Of a stretch of DNA of 64,000 nt, positions 60,134-64,000 are shown piece after piece. The first letter of the stretch is position 1, and every line of letters begins with the position of its first letter. Source of the DNA: Lachnospiraceae bacterium (GTDB taxonomy: Bacteria; Bacillota; Clostridia; Lachnospirales; Lachnospiraceae); NCBI GenBank assembly GCA_910574745.1, contig CAJTCE010000005.1, forward strand, positions 115,751 through 179,750. Direction: 5' to 3'. The translations under genes and the position numbers were made by a program. The notes below the pieces were generated by a model that was given only the letters and a program-made list of their open reading frames with translations, was not told where the DNA came from and made no database searches.

Positions 60134-62509
60134 ATGACATGGCCTTTTTTAAATGATACAAGCGCTGTTACCCGTAGGTTATCAAATGCCCGTATTGAAC
60201 AGAACCGCTTCAGGAATCGTCTGATTGGGATTATTATATTTATGGCGGCAGCCATTATGGTGTTTGTTTCTTCTTATGCATATAACATTACAAATGAATA
60301 TGCGGCATCAACTGCATATCAGGGAATTTTCCAAAACCTTTCACAGGAGAATATCTCTTTGCTGAAAGAAGATCCCCATATTCAAAAAGTGGGTGTATAT
60401 CAGTCTGTCGGCATGACGGAACAGGAGAATGGCATCACAATGGGTATGGTATGTTCTGATGAAACAACCATGCAGCTCTCCAACATCACGCTGTTGAAAG
60501 GACGTATGCCCCAGGCAGCGGATGAATTGCTCGTGGAAAGGGGATATATAGATACCCTGAATCTAAAAGCGGGGATCGGCGACACAATATCTCTTCATTA
60601 TCGCAATCAGGCAAGCCGTCAGTTAGAAACTAAAGATTTCCGGATTACAGGTTTTATTCAAACAACCGCTGAGAATGACAGGGACAGGGTTGCTTATAAC
60701 GCTATTGTTTCACAGAATTTTGTGCGGGAAAACCCTGCTCTTTCCATTGAACCGGTGGCAGCTATGATTTCTGTCCATGATATTGCAAAATATACCAATC
60801 CGGAATTAAAAGAGCTGATACGGACGATTGGCCTTGATTGTGGGATCTCTGCAGACAACATTCAGGTAAATAATTTATACATTGACAGCAATAACATGTC
60901 AAATGAGACGGTGCTGACGGTTTTGCTCGTTGGGTTGGTCTTAATCGGTGTATGTTCCCTGGTTGTCTATAATATATTTTATATTTCGGTTATAAATAAT
61001 GTAGTTTCCTTTGGACAGCTGCGTACAATTGGCACTACGAAGAAACAAATCAGGCAGATTATTTCACGGGAAGGAAACTATCTTGCGCTTCACTTCATTC
61101 CGTTTGGGTGTATGGCAGGCGCGGTGTTATCTTTTCTGATAGACCGGAGCGCTTTTCAGCTGCTTCCGGATATTGTGACCTCGTTTTTATCAGGAATTGC
61201 TGTATTTGGTTGTGTAAGGCTCGCTGTTTTAAAACCGGCAAAGATTGCCACGTCAGCTTCACCTGTGGAAGCATTCCGTTATAGCGGTTATAGCGGAACA
61301 AAAAAGAGGAAAAAGAGCGGGAAGCATCTTACGCCGTTTTCACTTGCGGCTATGAACCTGTCCCGTAACAGGAAGAAAAGTATATTGACCTTTATTTCAC
61401 TGGCTTTGAGCGGAACGATGTTTATAGGGATTTCTTCCCTGCTATCCTCCCTTGATCCTGAGCAAAGGGCGAAACAGGCCTTCCCTTATGAGGGAAGTTA
61501 TGTGGTGGAATTGAACCGGGCGCTGGTCACGCCTACGTTTTCCCTCACTCAGCTGCAGGAAAACAATCTACTGACAGATGAATTGAAAAATGATATTTTG
61601 TCAATTGACGGGGTAGATGAAATCATCTGCCAGCAGGAAATATGCGTCGGGATAGATGGAATGGACACGGCAATCCGGAGTATGAACACAGAGGATTATA
61701 AGGAATTAAAGAACAAGATAATGATCGGGAAATTGCCGGGTTATGACCATACAGGGGAAAACTCCCTTATCATTAACATGGGCAGCCCGGAATTAGAATA
61801 CCTGCAAAAGAACTATGAGGTGGGCGATACCGTCACTTTTTCACAGGCAGGAAACATCCTTACTTATACCGTATCTGCGATTGTTTTTGACAGGGACAGC
61901 TCTGCCAGCTTTATCCTTCCGGCAGGTGAAATGGAACAGACGGTTTCCTATAATGCAAACAGTGCGTTTGTGATCCGGGCAAAGACAGACAGTTATGCCG
62001 GAATTGAGGATGAATTACATTCATTGGTTTTGGAAAGCGATACTTTGCGCCTGAAGACATTAAAAGATATGACGATGCAATACAAAAGCGTATTCAGCAC
62101 AATTTCCATTGCGGCATATGCGCTGTTGGCAGTCATTGTCATATTCAGTATTATCAATCTGGTCAATACCAGTATGACAAATATCATTTCAAGAAGGAAA
62201 GAAATGGGATTGTTCCGGGCGGTTGGCTTAAGTCACAGACAGCTTTATCATATGATAGGATTTGAAAATGCATTTCAAACGGTTGGCAGTTTTGCCGCCT
62301 CCCTTATCTGCGGTCTGGGAATTGGAAAAGCAATATGCTCTGCTGTAGGGATTGTGCCTGGATTCAGCTTCGTAAATTATACTTTTCCTGTAGTACCGGT
62401 TCTCTTATATGTCCTGTTAGTTTTTATGCTTCAATTGGCCCTTACAAAATGGGCTGGCCGGTATTGCAGAAAAAATAGTGTCGTAGAGCAGCTTCGTGTG
62501 ACGGAATAG
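60134..62509 (+). CDS. FtsX-type ABC transporter permease
   Basis: A 791-residue permease with one N-terminal helix (about 32-52), a large external domain (about 55-265), three helices (about 270-370), a second external region (about 440-640), and three C-terminal helices containing the FtsX motif SRRKEMGLFRAVGLSHRQLY. It starts MTWPFLNDTSAV, a start shared by the broken paralogue downstream. GGAGGTGG precedes it. With the ATPase and the two-component system it forms a complete peptide-antibiotic type detoxification module; the substrate is not evident. Confidence 0.92.
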   Translation: MTWPFLNDTSAVTRRLSNARIEQNRFRNRLIGIIIFMAAAIMVFVSSYAYNITNEYAASTAYQGIFQNLSQENISLLKEDPHIQKVGVYQSVGMTEQENGITMGMVCSDETTMQLSNITLLKGRMPQAADELLVERGYIDTLNLKAGIGDTISLHYRNQASRQLETKDFRITGFIQTTAENDRDRVAYNAIVSQNFVRENPALSIEPVAAMISVHDIAKYTNPELKELIRTIGLDCGISADNIQVNNLYIDSNNMSNETVLTVLLVGLVLIGVCSLVVYNIFYISVINNVVSFGQLRTIGTTKKQIRQIISREGNYLALHFIPFGCMAGAVLSFLIDRSAFQLLPDIVTSFLSGIAVFGCVRLAVLKPAKIATSASPVEAFRYSGYSGTKKRKKSGKHLTPFSLAAMNLSRNRKKSILTFISLALSGTMFIGISSLLSSLDPEQRAKQAFPYEGSYVVELNRALVTPTFSLTQLQENNLLTDELKNDILSIDGVDEIICQQEICVGIDGMDTAIRSMNTEDYKELKNKIMIGKLPGYDHTGENSLIINMGSPELEYLQKNYEVGDTVTFSQAGNILTYTVSAIVFDRDSSASFILPAGEMEQTVSYNANSAFVIRAKTDSYAGIEDELHSLVLESDTLRLKTLKDMTMQYKSVFSTISIAAYALLAVIVIFSIINLVNTSMTNIISRRKEMGLFRAVGLSHRQLYHMIGFENAFQTVGSFAASLICGLGIGKAICSAVGIVPGFSFVNYTFPVVPVLLYVLLVFMLQLALTKWAGRYCRKNSVVEQLRVTE

Positions 62510-62521
62510 GAGGTGGAGGAC

Positions 62522-63296
62522 ATGACATGGCCTTTTGAAAATGATACCGGCGCTATTGTGAAAAAACTTGCGAAGCGCAGCCTTGCAAGCGAGAAGCGCC
62601 GGAACCTGATGGTAGTGGTCGTCGTCGCCCTGGCGGCGTTTCTGGTTTGCTTGTCAGCGGTTCTGTCCGTTTCGATTGCAGATCCAGCGTAATCAGGTGG
62701 CCGACACCTATGAGGCGGTCTTTACCGGCGTGGAGGAGGACCATGTGGCGGCGCTGAAAGACCTGCCGGAGTTTGCCCGGGTGGGCGAATACTATCTGCT
62801 GGGGCAGGAGCATTCGGAGCAGGGATACAACGCCTCCTATGTGTACTACGACAGCGATATGATGTATATTGCCCGCAGCCAGATGGAGCTGGTAAAAGGA
62901 GAACTCCCGGCACAGGCGAATGAAGTCGCTGTCAGCGAATATTTTCTCTCTGCTTACGGTTTGGGTGCCAAAATCGGTAAGACGGTTCGGTTGGATACCG
63001 AGAGCTTTCATGGCGACTATACCGTGACCGGAATCCTGTCTAATGTTGGGGAAAAGGAAGCGAATCTATGTGCCATTGCCATTTCTAAAGCGGCCTTGAC
63101 GCAGTGGGCCAGATTTGACCCTGCAGGATACCGTGCCTATGTGCATTTCAAAAATGACAGGCAGCTTGACCAGGAGATCATGGCTGCTCGCTGTCTTGAG
63201 ATTGCCGCACAGTTTGGCTCTGCGCATGTAGGGATGAACAGCAATTATTTTGCTTCTATTTCAAAGTCCATTGATTTTGTGACCATTTTCGGCACA
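62522..63296 (+). pseudogene. Second FtsX-type permease, frameshifted and truncated
   Basis: Begins MTWPFENDTGAIVKK after GGAGGTGG, like the intact permease before it. The frame ends at a TAA at 62690-62692 after LSVSIADPA. Dropping one base (for example A62675) continues as LQIQRNQVADTYEAVFTGVE and on through GELPAQANEVAVSEYFLSAY and FHGDYTVTGIL, collinear with residues 55-190 of the intact paralogue. It is cut off near 63296, where IS1380-type sequence begins on the other strand; about 550 residues are missing. It is visibly more G+C-rich than the intact permease gene, so the two are not a recent duplication. Confidence 0.85.
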
Positions 63297-63707
63297 CTTT
63301 ATGGAGTAGATGATATCCCTGAGGCTTTTATCAATGTCATCAAACTGTATGAGGGTATCTTCGTTCATACGATTGAAAAATCTTGATAATGTAGGCTGTG
63401 ATGCCAGAGCATCTTTCTCAAGAATGGCATTGAAAACAGGATCCAGAGTTAGTTCATCAGCGCAGTCATCTTCAAAATATGCAGATATGATCTGATAAAT
63501 TCGCTGCAAAGATTGGCTTTTCAGGTCTGATCAAAATGAGATTTAAAACCAATGATAAGTCAGTTCGCTTCCACAAAGATGACGAAAATCTTATGCAGAT
63601 AATTCCTTTATAAGAAGAAGTCCTGCATCGGAGGATAGATCGCCTCCGTCAAAATTTATTTTAATCAGTCTATTGCTTTTAAGTGTTAAGGTGTTTAAAA
63701 TATCCAT
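63261..63707 (-). pseudogene. IS1380-type transposase remnant with internal inversion
   Basis: From ATG 63707 the minus strand codes MDILNTLTLKSNRLIKINFD then GGDLSSDAGLLLIKELSA and a stop. From 63509 it codes QRIYQIISAYFEDDCADEL, TLDPVFNAILEKDALASQPT and on to DIIYSIK near 63297. The missing middle part is on the plus strand at 63509-63598 (KIGFSGLIKMRF, KTNDKSVRFHKDDENLMQ). These blocks are the N-terminal third of IS1380 family transposases. The remaining two thirds are absent, and the last codons to 63261 belong to the permease junction. Confidence 0.85.
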
Positions 63708-63836
63708 AGAGAGACCCTTTCTGCGGTATATATTGGGATTCGACACCTAAATTTTACCACATATTTGGTCTCTTTTTCTATTCACTTAATAGATGAAATG
63801 CAATAAACAGCATAAAAACAGTAACTACCAGGGCAC

Positions 63837-63871
63837 TGAAAAACTCCCATTTTTTGAGTGGGAGTTTTTCA
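63837..63871. terminator. Strong hairpin, terminator of the downstream transposase gene
   Basis: TGAAAAACTCCCA and TGGGAGTTTTTCA pair perfectly over 13 bp with a 9-nt loop. Read on the minus strand, it follows the transposase stop codon and ends in a T-run. It may also include an insertion-sequence end. Confidence 0.75.
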
Positions 63872-63925
63872 TATTTAGAATTTTTATACTTTAGTTTTTA
63901 AAAAGTTTTGGAAACATGCCATGAC

Positions 63926-64000
63926 CTATGCCATAGCGTGTTCTTTCAGCTTCACGATTCTTTTTATATTTGCTGTGAACGCCGTAAAATACATTTGAAG
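63926..64000 (-). CDS. Transposase C-terminus (partial, runs off the window)
   Basis: The last 24 codons of a minus-strand gene read LQMYFTAFTANIKRIVKLKE then HAMA and a TAG stop at 63928-63926. The MYFTAFTANIKRI pattern is typical of the end of DDE transposases of the IS1182/IS4-like groups. The family is tentative because only the tail is visible. Confidence 0.5.
   Translation of the reverse strand, partial: LQMYFTAFTANIKRIVKLKEHAMA

Noticed and set aside
1..64000. tRNA, rRNA or other standard structured RNA genes
   Set aside because: No cloverleaf or rRNA-like sequence was recognised on either strand by eye; a tRNA scan and Rfam search would be needed to exclude them fully.

Overview
The window looks like a chromosomal segment of a Gram-positive clostridial anaerobe, most likely family Lachnospiraceae. 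This is inferred from gene order (rnc-smc-ftsY; yicC-remA-gmk-rpoZ; ylxM-ffh-rpsP-khpA), strong AGGAGG-type ribosome binding sites, Gram-positive SigA-type promoters, a Gram-positive LexA box at recA and several sporulation-type proteins (SpoVB, a SpoIIM-like protein, a receiver-less Spo0A-like protein). No rRNA, tRNA or CRISPR array was seen.

Positions 1-54,000 are mostly vertically inherited housekeeping DNA. 1-6.6 kb: RNase III, SMC, FtsY and threonine deaminase. 6.7-9 kb: a small accessory patch with an Rpn/PD-(D/E)XK protein, a duplicated fragment of its tail and an orphan protein. 9-13.2 kb: enolase with an internal insertion, a MATE exporter, a tiny Fur-controlled Cys-rich membrane protein, and an SCP2-like protein with a histone H1-like tail. 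13.4-15.4 kb: the Spo0A-like regulator and glycogen synthase. 15.5-24.2 kb: RqcH, YicC, RemA, Gmk, RpoZ, RimO, PgsA, CinA and a repeat-rich zinc-ribbon membrane protein. 24.5-31.9 kb: SOS-controlled recA-recX, RNase Y, an aminotransferase, a Nudix hydrolase, a SpoIIM-like protein and XerD. 32-35.4 kb (minus strand): DAHP synthase, SpoVB and a PHP phosphatase. 35.6-41 kb: gap-pgk-tpiA with two small proteins between pgk and tpiA, then a C-type-lectin-like lipoprotein. 41.3-45.7 kb (minus strand): purine permease, apt, DegV and a CDF transporter. 46-54 kb: a 964-residue unknown membrane protein, gpmI, YitT, and the SRP/ribosome cluster. With eno and gpmI, most lower-glycolysis enzymes are present but under separate control.

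Positions 54,000-64,000 look accessory and partly decayed: an XRE gene with an in-frame amber codon, a GntR/YtrA-ABC operon with a 13-bp dyad over its promoter, a broken small membrane protein/HTH pair, two 40-bp tandem repeats, and a two-component system with an FtsX-type ABC exporter. The same 11-bp-spaced ACATTT direct repeat precedes both the response-regulator gene and the exporter genes. A second FtsX permease is frameshifted and cut off by an IS1380-type transposase remnant. Inside that remnant about 85-95 bp are inverted between short inverted repeats, and turning them back restores the transposase reading frame. The window ends in the C-terminus of a second transposase.

Several genes (eno, the SCP2-like gene, rny, yitT, apt) have hairpins overlapping or enclosing their ribosome binding sites. 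No clearly new multi-gene system was identified. The most unusual items are the inverted IS segment, the shared response-regulator boxes, the H1-tailed SCP2 protein, the receiver-less Spo0A-like protein and the lectin-like lipoprotein.
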